Of a stretch of DNA of 64,000 nucleotides, positions 1-12,624 are shown in pieces. The stretch's first letter is position 1. Each line of letters opens with the position of its first letter. A program made the position numbers and the translations under genes. Under the pieces are notes generated by a model. It had not been told where the DNA came from. It did not search any database and saw nothing but the letters and a program-made list of their open reading frames with translations. Source of the DNA: Callaeas wilsoni (Eukaryota; Chordata; Aves; Passeriformes; Callaeidae). Where the stretch lies: positions 1-64,000 of the forward strand of contig VWPU01014024.1 in NCBI GenBank assembly GCA_013398955.1. The letters run 5' to 3'.

Positions 1-296
1 CGGCGCTGGGAGCGGGGCGGGGAGGCGGGAGCGGCCCCCGCAGAGCCGCCGGCCCGGCCATGTGCCGACAGGGGTGGCTGCTGCCGGCTGCCTGCTCCGC
101 GCCCGCCGCTGCCGCCCGCCTCCTCAGCCTCATCGCTGCCGCTTATTTTTAATTTTTTGATCATTATTTCATTTTAATAATTTTTTTTTTTTTAAAAAAA
201 AACCACGTTTATTTTGGTATTGATGCTCTCCGAGCGGGAGACTTCGGGAGACGCGGTCCTCACCTGAGCGAGCCGGCCCCATTCCCCCGTTTGAAG
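1..296 (+). promoter_or_regulatory. FAM163B: CpG island with probable FAM163B non-coding first exon
   Basis: The first ~120 bases are very GC- and CpG-rich. The segment ends in a good splice donor (TTTGAAG|GTAAGC, GT at 297-298). No coding similarity is seen. Human FAM163B has a distant untranslated first exon, and the coding exon at 22054 begins with a 3' splice site, so an upstream non-coding exon is required. This island is the only strong promoter-like candidate upstream on this strand. The transcription start may lie before base 1. Inside it sits an AT-rich segment (about 140-215) with a T-run followed directly by an A-run. The assignment to FAM163B is inferred from position and synteny, not from protein similarity. 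Confidence 0.55.
60..152 (+). other. Short upstream ORF in the putative FAM163B 5' leader
   Basis: ATG at 60-62 opens a 30-codon frame closed by TAA at 150-152. The peptide would start MCRQGWLL and is alanine- and leucine-rich, rather like a short hydrophobic segment. It exists only if transcription starts upstream of base 60, which the sequence cannot show. No known product is recognised, and translation is not claimed. Confidence 0.25.
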
Positions 297-3200
297 GTAA
301 GCGGAGCGGGAGAAGGCACCGGCCCGGGGGCTCTGCGGGACCCCCCCGGCTCTGCCGGGCCCCTTCTCCCCGTCTCTCCCGGCGCTGGGGTCTCTCGCGG
401 TGTTTTTTCCCTGTTTGCTTCGCTCCCGCCCCCGCCGCCCGCTTCCCGGTGCATCCGAAACTGCTTGGGATCGCTGCTCCGGGGGAGCCGGCAGCGCACC
501 CCGCATCCCGGGGGATGCCCGCAAGGAGGGCAGCGGGCAGAGGATAGCCCCGGCTGCCGGGAGTGGGGCTGGGAAGGGATTTGGAGGGGCAGACAGGGTG
601 AGTAGGGACATGGAGAACTGCACGGCGTCCGCTCCCCCACAGCCTGCCCAGAGGCACCGGGCAAGTCCTGCCACCTTAGACCTGCATGGAAAATACTGGG
701 GTGCTCCAGGCTTGGTTTTCCCTCATCCTACAGCGTCTTCAGCTCCCAAGCCTGTGAGGGATGTCATGAAAGCACCTCTCAGGGATGGAGTGGGAAAGCT
801 GCCCCCATCCCATGCCTTCCCTGGGTGTGCAGGTCGTGTCCTTCTCTGCCCCAGGGACACCTCGGTCCCCTCTGCACGCTCAGTGAGGGACTGGAACCGG
901 CCTCTCTTCATTGTCTGGACATCTCACCTGGAGCCATGTGGTTCGTTTTGGTCCCATTTCATATGCTGGCCCCAAAGGACATCAGAGTCCCCCTCTTCAT
1001 CCCAATGAGTTTGTAGGACACCCCAGTCCTGGGTTAGGTAGCAAACCATCCCATTAGCTCACACTCAGCAAAGCAATGGTGATGGAGAGGGATCCAGGGC
1101 GGAATGCGAGGAAAGTGATGGCACAGTCACCTGTGGGTTGTTTTTGTCACTCCGAATCCAGCAGCCATCAAGGTCTGTGCTCTCAGAGCCACATGGATGT
1201 TGTTCAGCACATTAAAGGTAGCCTGAGGGCTCAGGGGGCTGTGGGAGGCAGAGAGAAATCCCCCAAGGGAAGATGGCTTTTCATTTCCCCATATCGACCG
1301 CTTTCAGACAGGATTATTTATATTTGACATAACAGATCACCAAACTTGGGAGGTAGTGGGGGTGTGCTCACACTCATTAAGGTAGACAGTTTTCTGGCAG
1401 AATAAATTAAAGGTAAGAGAAGACGGCACTTTGAGGTTCAACAGATTGTCTTCCAGCCTGAAACGAGCAGCGAAATCAGCATAAAACCTAGATGGGAAAA
1501 CTCTGCACTTCAGTCTGTCATGATGTATGGCTGTCATTTTAGGGAACCTGGCAGGTTATCCCGGTTTTTAGAGTGCAGATGGTGCTCCTGGGTGACTTCA
1601 TTTGAGCAAAAGTACCCAGTAGGATGGGTATTTTAGTCATCACATCTTGTCTTCGCTGAGGAAGCATCTAAATTATAGCGCTGTGAGGGAAAGAAGTTGG
1701 CATGAATTGTGCATGAAGTGAGTGCCTGAACTATCCCACACCTGTACTGAGGCTCTTGCCCCGTTCCAGTGGCTTGTGAATAACTGGAGGTTGTTTGCAG
1801 TCTCTGTGGTTGATTTTCTTCTTGCCTGAAACAAGCAGAAAGGTGCATTAGGGGCTGTCAGTCGGTGAAAAGAGATTTTAAACACCTTAAAGACCGTGCA
1901 GCTGTAATTAGAAGTGTAACCTCCTTCCTCTGTGTGTCAGGATTTCTGTGCAGAACGATGACAGGACGTCTTAAGGAATGGTGCTGGTGCTCAGGAGAGA
2001 TAAAGAACTTCAACAAAATCCCCTGCAAAGCGACTGATGTTGATTTATCACCCCGCAGTACATTGGTTCTCGTTCAGAAAGGATGTGGGGATTTGAGAGG
2101 AAGGAATGAAACAGCATTTGTTCCTTTCTGGTTTATTGCAAGCAGGCACAGATTACAAACACCGGCTGCTCTGAAATACCTGTGCCTACCTGGGCACAAC
2201 GAGTTCCAAAACATCGCCAGTGCTGTGGTTCCTGGCTGTGTCCTCGCCGTGTTCATCACAGTTTTCCAGCAAAGCCTGGTAGCTGGCTCTGGCTGTCACA
2301 TCTCCTGAGCCTTTTCCATTGAGTATGTGGCAGTCCCTAAACCCTTGTGGAGGTGACACGAGAGTCAAGCCTGAAGGTTTGGTCTCAGAGGCTTTGGTCT
2401 CTGAGGAGAACCTGTTCAGGAGTGGGTAAGGGACAGAGTCGCTGCCTGTGGTTTATTGACCCAAGCCTTTCTAAATGTTTCCCACTCTGAAGCTGAAGAA
2501 CACCCCTGACCCTACAGCCATTCCTGAGCATCCCTTTAGGATCTTTAAAAGTTTTGCTGGGTGCCAGATTCAAAGAGATAAAGGTACTTAATTCCCTCAG
2601 GAATTCATGCGCAGCCCAGAGAGCTCCGCTGCGTCCTCGCAGCCCGGCAAAGTCTGTGCCATTGACCTTTGGGATGTCAGGATGTGTCCTCAGTGCCCGG
2701 CCCGTGGGGCAAGGAGGGGTTTTGCAGCTGGCCAAGCTCCAAGGGATTTGCCTGACTCAGCCCTTTCCCTCTGGCTGAGCAGTGCTGGTGTAAGAAGCAG
2801 GGGAGGCTTGGTCCCTTCTCACTCGGCGTGTTCTGGTACCTGTCTGTCGTGTTGTCATGGATATGGAGAAGGACATGGCCAGGGAAGAGGTGCTGCATGC
2901 TGGCAGGGCTCCCGCAGCCACGGCTGGGGATGCGACTTGTGACATTGAAGAGGTGCAGGGAAGGGATGGGGCAGAGGCGGCAGCTGTTGGGGTCGAACTT
3001 GCAGCTCGTTCCCCGCCTCACCTGCGTTCTCTCCCAGGTCATCGTGCGTTCACCTCCTTCTCTCCTTGTGATCCCTTACGGTGGGATTGGATCCCCCTGT
3101 GCCTGAGCAAACAGCCTTTACCCCAGCGGTGCGGATGGGCAGAGGGATGACAGATGGGTGGGCGATGGACTCTGACCCTTTCCAGACCTTTCAGCCACAT

Positions 3201-3790
3201 TCAGCTCACAGCCAGGACCAGTCCAGCCAAGTCTGGGACCTCAGGAACCTGCGAGAGCAGCCCTGGGCAGAGGGCAGCTGGAAAGGTTGGGGAACAAAAT
3301 TAAAGGTCAGAAAAACATTTTGAAATATCCCCGGGACCTCTTTGTCCCTGGAAAGGTTAATAACAGCTGTGACCCATTAATAGCAGTCCAGGGCAGCAGG
3401 GGAGGACCAGGCTCCGTGGAGATGTGGTTCTCAAGGTGTCAGAGGCGGCACTGAGGGGGGACAGGACTTGATTTAGGCCACAATCACAGCGATGATAATT
3501 TTGCCCCATTCTACATGTCCAAGAGTAGAGATTTCTCTCTGGAGCTGAGGGTCAGCAGGGACAATGTTGGGTGCCAGCACCTCCCTCAGCATGAGCTCCC
3601 CTAGGCAGGACAAGCAGTGGAGACAGGACAGGAGCCAGGGGCTGGCGAGTTCTGTTACCCTCTCACTTCAGGCAGAGTTTTCTCCTGCCCGTTGAACAAT
3701 CACCTGTGATGGCTCAGAGCTCACATTCGACTCCACTCCCAATATTGGCACAAGACGAGCTGAGGCATCACCAGGGCAGCTCAGCCCCTG

Positions 3791-4032
3791 CTCACCATCT
3801 CCAGTGCTTCTCCCCCACCATCTCCAGTGCTTCTCCCCTCACCATCTCCAGTGCTTCTCCCCTCACCATCTCCAATGCTTCTCCCACCACCATCTCCAGT
3901 GCTTCTCCCCTCACCATCTCCAGTGCTTCTCCCCTCACCATCTCCAGTGCTTCTCCCCCCACCATCTCCAGTGCTTCTCCCCCACCATCTCCAGTGCTTC
4001 TCCCCCACCATCTCCAGTGCTTCTCCCCCATC
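3791..4032. repeat. 24/25-bp minisatellite, about 10 copies
   Basis: A unit close to CACCATCTCCAGTGCTTCTC followed by three to five C/T bases is repeated about ten times with small changes. Neighbouring copies differ by a base or by one nucleotide in length. All six frames stay open over much of the array because the unit lacks stop triplets, so the frames seen here are repeat artefacts and not a gene. It lies in the inferred first intron of FAM163B. Confidence 0.9.
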
Positions 4033-7000
4033 TCCTTCCTGCAGGACAAAAGCCACCTGCAGCCAAGACTCCCCAGCGTGGACGTTGTGAGTGTGCTGAG
4101 CTTCTTGGGACAGCAACACCGATGTTTTCCTGAGCTGGAAACTGGAAAACACGTGCCACTGTCCACCTGTCCATGAGCTGAAGGAGGGAGGGATGCAGCT
4201 TCTACACGGGGCTGAGTCGAAGGTACACGCAGCTCTGCTGCCCTGGGAAATAACTCTCTGCTCCACAGCTTTTATCAAGGAGATGGAAACTTGTCATATT
4301 CTTTTTGGAACAATATCTGACATTATCCAAGCAATTTGCCTTTGGTGTGTTTCCAGAAATAGTTAGGCCTACGGTAGGCAGGGGTGACATCTGGATGCAT
4401 TACTGCTGAGTTCAGAAACATTCAGTAAACAAGACAGGATCTATTGTTTAAAGGTTATTTCAAAAGGCTCCCAGCGACTTATCTGGCCGTGCAATGGCGA
4501 GAGCTTTAATGGCACTGTGGTAATTGCCTTTTCTGAAGGACGTTTTAGAGAGAAGTTACCAAAAACTCAAAAGTAGGGCTCAGCCTGTCCTAGCCAGGTG
4601 AGGGACCTGATCCAACCTGAAAATGTGAGGGGCTTTGCTCTTTACTTCATTGCTGGTGGGATCAATCCTGGGAAATGTGTGCCTGGCTGTAGGAAAAGCA
4701 GGCTGGGTGGCACAGACGGGGGATGCAGGGGAGCTCACCAGCAGTTCAACAATAAGAAAAGGTCTCAGATCAGCATAATAGGGCAGCAGGATTCTCATCA
4801 GCAGGGAGGGCGAGAGAAAGAGCCCTCCCTGAGGCACTGAGGAGAAAATAAATGTCATTAGCCATGGATAAAGCCGCCGGCTCTGAGCACCTGAGACGCG
4901 GGCGGGCAGCTCTGCAGGGAGAGGGGGCTGGCAGGGGCTGCCACGCTCCGAGGGCTCAGCGAGGCCGCAGCAGGAGCCCCTCGGAGCCCACGCCTCCATT
5001 CAGCACATCCAGAGCCGTGAATAACCTCTCCGTCAAAGAAAGGAAAAGGAGGGCAAGTGAATTCCCGGCAGAAGCCGAGTGCCAGCCCTCCTCCCCTCGC
5101 CCAGGTGCCAGGGATGCTGCTCACGTGGAGGAAGGGGAGAGCTGTGGCTCTGCTGTCACTCGCACATCTGCGTGTGCTCCCGGCAGGAGCCACTGCTGCC
5201 TGCTCTCCTCGGCCCCAGGGCAGGCAGAATTCATGCTCCCTGATAATTTCCTGCCCCTCAGAGAGGAAATCATGTCGTGGGCTCACACACCTTCCTGTTT
5301 GACCAGAGTTTTTCTCTGAGGGGCAGTGGGGGTGAGCGAGTTCCAGGGGTGCCCGTGGAGCCCTGGAGCCAAGCAGAGGGCTCTGCCTGCAGCAGGACCA
5401 TCCTGTCCCGCTGACTCCAGCTCTCCTCTGCCTCACAAGGCTGTGTCAGGGCTGCAGGGTGTCCGTGAGGGGGGACAGCTGGTGGGAGCCCTTCGGAGCT
5501 GCTCGGATCCCACACGCCCAGCCTGCCGCCCATCCCTGCCTTTTCCCTTCTCTTCACCCACTGCTGCTCCAGCCCTGCCTTCCTGCTCCACAGCCCCGTC
5601 CTCTTCTTCCTTCCTTTCCAAGACAACAATCACAAAAACCTTAGGTGGCGAGAAAACTGTCAGAAACTGCCTGAAAAACAGGCTTTGGTGAAAAAGCTTT
5701 TTTTTTTCCTTTGAATTGCAACTGAAGTCCAGCTTAGGCTCTTCCAAGGCTGAGCTGGTTGGCCTCTCCTGGGGAGGGGATAAAGGAGATGATCTTGCTC
5801 AGCGGGGGACGGAGCCCTGGGCACCACCAGCTTTAAGTCGGGCTCTGAGGCCAAGCCATGGCTTTGCTCTAGGTACGAGTTCATCGCAGGCTCTGAGCCG
5901 CAGAAGCTCATAAGCTCATTACATTGGGGGAGTTGCAAGTGATGAGCAGGCCACACAGCTGGGATTTCCATCCCTTCCTTCCCACCTTAGCAAACCAGAA
6001 GGAAAAGTCGTGTGTGGTTTCATTTTTTCCTGTGCAGAGCTGTCTCTTGTTCCTGGGCTGCCTGAAAGGGCTGGACCACGAGTGGCCTCTTGTAGCACTG
6101 CTTTGTACCCACAGAGCTGGCGCCAGGCAAAGCCAGCTCCTCTCTTTACTCAGTGTTTGGGATTAAAGGGGGAAATACATCTGTATAAATGGCCAGAAAA
6201 GCGGTTGCCAGTGGGAAATACCCTGGTGATGCGGCTGCTTTGAAACCCTCTGGGGATCACCTCAGCCTTGTGAGGGATTCCTCGTCTCCCCAGCCTCTCT
6301 CCAGCTCGGGTCACTTCAGCCGAACGGGATCAAAATGCCTTGAGGTTCAAAGATTCACATGGTGGCACCGATCAGAGCAGAGGGATGCCGTGGATTTTGT
6401 TATAAAAGATGATACAGAGGCTCCAGTGAGGCTGGAATTTGCTGTGATGCTGCGGGAGCGTGCCGGGAGCGAGGGGGATTTCACAGGGAAGCGTCAGACG
6501 AGTCCCCGGAGCGGCTGCAAAAATCACAGCTCTGCTGAAGCATCACTCGCAGGCACGGCTTCCTGCGAGAAAAATAACTTACCTACAGATAGCTTTGCTC
6601 ATTTCTGTTCCAAATATTCCACCTTCGCTCCTCTGGGGTGTTTGGGTTTTTCTCCCTGGGAAATGCTGTGGTATTTTCCGAGGTGACCGGCAGGGACAGT
6701 GCAATCCTGGCATAGAGCTCCCGTTTGGAAACCCGCGTCTGCTTCCCGATTTAGGCAGGGGGTGTTGCTCGGGCTTTGCCATGCGATTTGCATCTGGATC
6801 CCCTGCGCTCTCGGCGCGGATTTGGGTTTAGATCCATCATGGATCCTCGTGCCTGAGCTTTGGCAAACCATTAACTCTCTCCTTTACCTGCTGCCTGCCT
6901 TCTCTCGAGGTGACAGCGTGTGCCGGGAGGCTCTCCCTGACGGCTGGGTTCCTGCATCATCCCTGCGGGCAGCGATGCTCCTCCTGCCTCCCGCTTGTCC

Positions 7001-7724
7001 CCCCCAGAACCACGGCGAGCACGGTGCCACTGTACTTAACACAGCCTACAGGAGTTACAGAGGAAAACGGGGGGCATTTTGTGGCCATCCAGGCTGTTTC
7101 CTGGGGAGGAAATACAGCGGCGAGGCTCAGCTGGAGGTGGCCCAGCTGTGGGAGGGTGGCGAGGAGATGCACGGCCTCGCTGGTGGGAATCTCTCCCCAT
7201 CTTCTCCGCAAGTGCAAGCAGGGATTTACAGGGATGCAGGCTCTCCTGTGGAAGGGAAAGGAGGTGTCTCGGTCTGCGTGGCTCCCAGCAGGTGTTGCCT
7301 GGAAAGATTAGCAGTGGGATCTGGGGAAAAATAGCTCTGCTGAGAGAGTGGGAGTGGAGTTGGGAGGGGAAGGATAATGAGTGCTGGTTTGCGTTTGTTG
7401 TTAGAAAAATTTAGTGGGTTTATTGTTACGGTACACAAAGGAGCAACTGGGGTAATAATTCAAACTCAGGGCTGCCCCATGGGCTTCCTGTGTGCCTTCT
7501 CCTTGTGCAAACAGCGACGGGCACGGAGCTGCCCCTGCCTGCGGCTGCAGCTCTGCCAGGAGAGCAGAGCCACCCTCCCTTCCACATCCAAATGCACCAA
7601 AGTGCTTGAAAGGTGTTTCTCAAAGCCCTCCAGGTGATGTCTCAGATCCAGCTGTCACCAAAGCCATTTTCCTACAGACTGTGCCAGAGTTAAGGTGCAC
7701 CCGGAGCAGGGAATGTGCTCCTGG

Positions 7725-7785
7725 CTGGGGGCTGGACTTGGTGACCTTTAAAGGTCCCTTCCCACCCAAACCATTCCGTGATTCC
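7725..7785 (+). mobile_element. CR1 LINE 3'-end fragment
   Basis: Contains the typical avian CR1 tail: a GACTTGGTGACCTTTAAAGG-like block followed by TCCCTTCC, ACCCAAACCATTC and GTGATTC. Only the extreme 3' end is recognisable, which is normal for 5'-truncated CR1 copies. Confidence 0.75.
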
Positions 7786-7879
7786 AGGGCCAGCTCGGGT
7801 CTGCAGCACCGGCATCGCTGGGCTCGGGCAGGAGCTCTCAGGACTCTCCTCTCTGCAGAAGAGACCTGGTGGGCTCCAG

Positions 7880-8063
7880 GCTGCCCAGAGAAGCTGTGCC
7901 TGCCCCTGGATCCCTGGCAGTGTCCAGGACTGGGTTGGAAGGGCTTGGAGCACTCTGGGATAGTGGAAGGTGTCCCTGCCCATGGCAGGGGGTGGACTGA
8001 GATGGGCTTTAAGGTCCCTTCCAACCCAAACCAGTCTGGGATTCTGGGATTCTGTGATCCCCT
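7880..8063 (+). mobile_element. CR1 LINE 3'-end fragment
   Basis: Starts at CTGCCCAGAGAAGCTGTG and runs through AGTGGAAGGTGTCCCTGCCC, GGGGGTGGACTGAGATGGG and TTTAAGGTCCCTTCCAACCC to GGGATTCTGTGATC, the standard order of CR1 3'-terminal blocks. It lies about 100 bp after another CR1 end in the same orientation, so two insertions or a local duplication are possible. No coding part is retained. Confidence 0.88.
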
Positions 8064-10307
8064 GCAGCCAGCACTGGATGTCACATCCCATGGGCAGGCC
8101 CAGCCCCCCGAGATAAAGAATGAAGCACAATGAATATTAGACAGTTGCAGATGATTTTTTTCTGAGTTGCAACACTTCAGCTTTGCTGTTTTCTCGAGAG
8201 TTATTCCTGATTCTCACAGAAGCTCGTGGGAGCAGATTCAGCCCACAGAAAGTGGAGTTTTCTTAGTTGCACCTATTTTCCCTTGTGTTTCTGGCATCAC
8301 ATCTTTGTTTATGTTGTATTTTCAAAGAAAACAACACGGGTTACAGAAAACACAGAACAGTGATACCGGTTTCTGAGAAAACAAGCACCGATCTTACCTG
8401 GTTTCTGGATACCTTTATAAATATTATATATCGTTGAATGTTCGAATTGGCAGGCAAAGGGTTAGTCTTTAAAACACTGTCTGACTTGATTGGTTGTAAA
8501 TATAAAGTGTGAAGATTGCTGGGCTGTGGCAGAACTGTTGACTGCAGAGGATTAGAGTTGCTCAGCCCCAGGGATGCACAACACTGGCACACGCTGCTGC
8601 TGGAGTTTTGCTCGAAAAGAGAAGATTCCCAAAAATTAATACAGGTTTGCCAAGACCTGAAATGAAAAGGGCTTTGTTTGGTTGGGCTGTAAACATCACC
8701 TCGTAACCCGAGTATCACAGGATTGTGCAATTCCATGATAATCCCAATTAAACTGACCAGAAGCAGCACTGAAGCATCCTGGGCTCGCAGCCGAAATTCC
8801 TGGGCTGCCATTCTCTCCTCTGTCAAGCCCAGGAGCAGTGGCAGCCAGGTTGGAGGGTGATTTTTAACCAGACCTGTGGTTTGGGACAGCAGTGAATGTA
8901 TTCCTGATTCCCAGAGGAGATTTCTGGTCTGCTGAACGTTCCAAAGGGGCATCTCCTGCAGGAACAGCTCCATCGCACATTTTGAGGGGCTTTTCTGTGC
9001 CAAGGGGCACTCCCAGGCACTGGGCAGGGAAGGTGCTCATATATTTTACAGGTTTGGGGTTTGTAAGACTCAAACTTCAGCTCTCTGTCTGGTTTACACT
9101 GAGGCAGGATGGTAATGAAGGGCTCCATGGGGGAGGTGGTGCCGGGAGAGCTCAGAAAATCAGCGTCCGTTCAGTGAAGGTTTTGCTAATTTGGTTCTGG
9201 GCTCCCAGTCCAGCACATGAGCGCTGTTATTTAACAGCAGAACGTTCCTGCTGCCCAAGGAGCTCCAGCAGACGTGTTCAGGCCAAGTGAACTCACCGTG
9301 CGAGGGCAGAAAGCTGGAATCCAGCTGGGATGTGGAGGTGCCGTGTGAGCCTCCTGCTCCTTTCCAGGATGGATGGAGGCATTGCTGTGGGCTCGTCCCC
9401 GGGGGGTTCGGGGCTCTGACCCCTCCCGGGGCTGCTGTGGGTGCAGAAAGGCCTTCAGAAAGGCTCAGGGAAGGATGCAGAGAAAACCCCTGGCATTTTC
9501 TGGTCCTTTGAGGCGCTGCCAGTCAGGCACCGTGTAAGCAAGGAAAGGAGGAGCTGCAGCCTGCTCAGGAAGTGCCAGCACTGAGCAGCAGCTTCTGACC
9601 ACATCCACCCTCCTCACCTCACCTGCCTCAGTTTCTCACGTTTTGGTGCCCGTGGCAGCGTTTCTGTGGCTGCTGGGCACGGCAGGGAGGTGGCAGATGA
9701 GGATCTGGAGCCATTGCCTCGCTCTCAAGGGCCTCTCCAGCACCAAGGAGTCATTTCAAAGGCAGGGCTGGTGTCGTCCCCATGCTGACGAGAGGCAAGA
9801 AGATCCCTCACACGTGTTCTGCTTTCGGAAAGATGCTGTCCCTGAGAACAGTCGATATTTCAAACATTTGATCCCGGCAGTTCCCAGCCCACGTGGGCTT
9901 GAGCAGAGCAATTTGTGTGAAGGTTTTTCTCAGTTTCTTTATTCTCCTAATGAGGGTTTTCAGCTGAGCTGTGTGAGTTCCTTTATCTTTTCCGCTTTTT
10001 CGCTTTATGATTTTGTTGTTGCGGGGTTGTTGCTTTGGGTTTTTTTTCTCTGAGTTAAATCTTTCCCTCTCTCATCTCCCAGGAAAAGCTGTAACAAAAT
10101 TAAGGTGAGGAAAAAAGGCAAAATTTGCTGGAACTGGTTCGTGGTGAGTTGCCAAGAATCTGAAAATTACCCTCTCAGACGGTCTGTATTAATTCCCTGA
10201 TGCAGCAATGATAAATCCTTATTAAAGAGGATAACATAAGGAGATTTTACTGCCTGTAGAAAAACCCCAGGGTGCAAACAACGAGGAAGCCCACCTCCCT
10301 CTTGGTC

Positions 10308-10458
10308 ATGATCCCTGGAAGTGTCCAAGGGAAGGTTCAGTGGGGCTTGGAGCAAGCTGGGACAGTGAAAGGTGTTCCCCCCATGGGAGGGGGTGGCACG
10401 AGGAGAGCTTTAAGGTCCCTCCAACCCAAACCAGTCTGGAATTCTGTGTTCTGCGATC
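10308..10458 (+). mobile_element. CR1 LINE 3'-end fragment
   Basis: Blocks ATGATCCCTGGAAGTGTCC, GTGAAAGGTGTTCCCCCCAT and TTTAAGGTCCCTCCAACCC followed by AAACCAGTCTGGAATTCTG are in CR1 3'-end order. It is 5'-truncated. Confidence 0.85.
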
Positions 10459-11022
10459 ACTTTCGTGTGACAGTGCTGACATCAGCCCTAAGGGGGTGAC
10501 GTTACGTTGAACAAAGGACACGGATGGGAGGCCAGGCAAGTTCCCTGTCCCAGGTGCTGTGGGAAGTGGCTCTGCCCTGGCAGAAGCCCCAAACCTCTGC
10601 ACATTCCCTGCTTGCAGCAGCTCCCCGAGTCCCTGAGGTCCAGCCCTGGGAGCACCAGGCAGACAGGAATTAAAATGCAGCCGTTTTGGCCTCTGCCCAT
10701 GTCAAGCAGCGTGAAGATTCATCTCACTCAGCGAGTGATGGGGGGGGATGAGGGGCTCCTTCCCTCCCCACCTCAAGTGCAGCTCAAGCCCTGCCCCAGC
10801 ACCAGGCCAGGGAACGTGTGCTGAAGTCCAGTCCTTAACATTTATGCGTTATTTCTAAGATCTCCGAGCTCCCTCTCTCTTCTCCTCTTCTTTATTCATG
10901 CACCACGCTGCCTTGCTGGGCTGGAGTGGCAAAAAACAACACTCTGCTTGTGCCTCATTTCACGGCTTGAGCCGGAGCCTTCGCCAGAGCGATGTAAAGC
11001 TGTAGCTATGGAAACTCCCAAC

Positions 11023-11054
11023 CCTTTTTTCTGATTTTTTTTTTTTTTTTTTGA
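11023..11054. repeat. Poly(T) tract
   Basis: A run of T interrupted by CTGA, then about 20 consecutive T. Seen directly. It may be the poly(A) end of a retrotransposed insert on the minus strand, but no source element is recognised beside it. Confidence 0.6.
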
Positions 11055-12624
11055 GAGCAGCAACATATATCTTTTTGGAGATCCCAGGCAGGGCTGCCTG
11101 CAGCACCCAGGGAGTCCCCCGGCGTCACACAGCAGCAGCAGGAGCTGGAAGCACAGACCCAGGTCTGTGTCTCCAGGGCACAGGAGGGGGACTGAGGAGG
11201 AAAAAAGTGGATTGCATGGGAAGCCAGAGCCCAGGACAGCTCAGGGATGCTGAGGGGACAGGGTGATGCTGATGGAGATGTCACCAGCTGCCAGACACCC
11301 ACCCACAGCTGGGAGGGGTGGGCAGGGACAGAGGAGAGGGGTGCTGCTCCCCGTGTTGGTGGCTGGGTGGAGGGTGTCCTTGGAGCTCTCAGGGTGCTGC
11401 ACTGAATTTTAAAAGAGCTCCCTGCTGCCTCCAGCCCAGCCTGGATCCGTGATCCTGAGCGAAGGAAGGCAGGGTGTGCAGCTCACAAAGACCTTCATCT
11501 GCCGAGGATCTTCCCATCCCACGGAGCAGTGCTCACACCCCTTGGAAATGCAAAGCTCTTGGATTTACTGCTTACTGGCAATGTACACTGGACGTGCCCT
11601 TCCTCCCCAGCCCTGATCGATGGCTCAGCAGCAGCTCGGGATCGATGGCTCCTTCACTCCCGGGACATCTGCGGGGTCACCGGGTCGGGCGTGGGGCTCA
11701 TCCTTCCCAAACACCGGTGCAGGGGGTGGCAGGAGCACGGAGCTGCTCCCAGCTCGCTGCTCACCCAGCGCCTGGCCAGGTGGAAGCCACCCAGTCTGGA
11801 AATGGGCTGGAATTTGATGGATTTCAGGCAATCTGGCTTCAAAAGCAGAGCCGTGACCAACGTCCCTGTCTGAAAAATGGGTGTTGGAGTAGCAACACTT
11901 TCCCTGCCAGGCATGGCACTGCCAGAGCCAGAGAGCTGGAGGTCCTGGGATGAGCCAGAGGTCCTGGGATGAGCCAGGATCCCAGCTGTGCAGGGATGCT
12001 GAAGGTGCAGCTGGGGCAGGCTGCTGGCACGGCGTGGCCGGGCAGGGCTCTGTGTGGCTTCAGGCCTGCCTGAAGCAGAAGCCAAAAGGTCAAACACAAG
12101 CTTTGAAGCATGCAGGGCTTCTATTAGCACGGGGCTGGATGGCAGCAGAGCGACTCAGTCCATGATTCTCCAGTGATTCTCCAAGCAGAGGCCGTGGCCT
12201 GGCCAGGGACACAAATCCCGGGAGCTAAAGCAGCCACTGGCAGGAGTCACGGCGAGAGCTGCTGCTCCTGCTGCTCTGCGTGGCCATCAGATGGTACCAG
12301 GCCCTTGCTGTCCCCCTGTGCCCTGTCCCTGGCCTGTAAATCCTTGTTCCCAGGAGCGCTGTGGATGCGAGTGCTGAATCCATCCCAGCTGCGGCGCTGA
12401 TGCCTCTGCGAGCAGGAGGCAGCTCTGCTGGGGAAGATGAAACAGGAGAGCCTTATAAATATGATTGCCTGGCAAAAGATGCTGAGAATATGGAAACTAG
12501 AAATGAGATTGAAATGCAAGCAAGCTTGGAGATACCAAGCCTTAGTCACTGAACAACTGGAAAACAATGGGATGGCCGGCTGAAGGTAATCCCCTCTCTG
12601 ATTGAACAATACCCTCTGCCTGCA

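Noticed and set aside
3791..4032. Possible CRISPR-like array
   Set aside because: Units are contiguous with no unique spacers, and the context is a vertebrate genome. It is a minisatellite.
6699..7334. Long plus-strand open frame (211 codons)
   Set aside because: GC-rich DNA with overlapping open frames in several registers, no recognisable domain and no splice context. Treated as chance.
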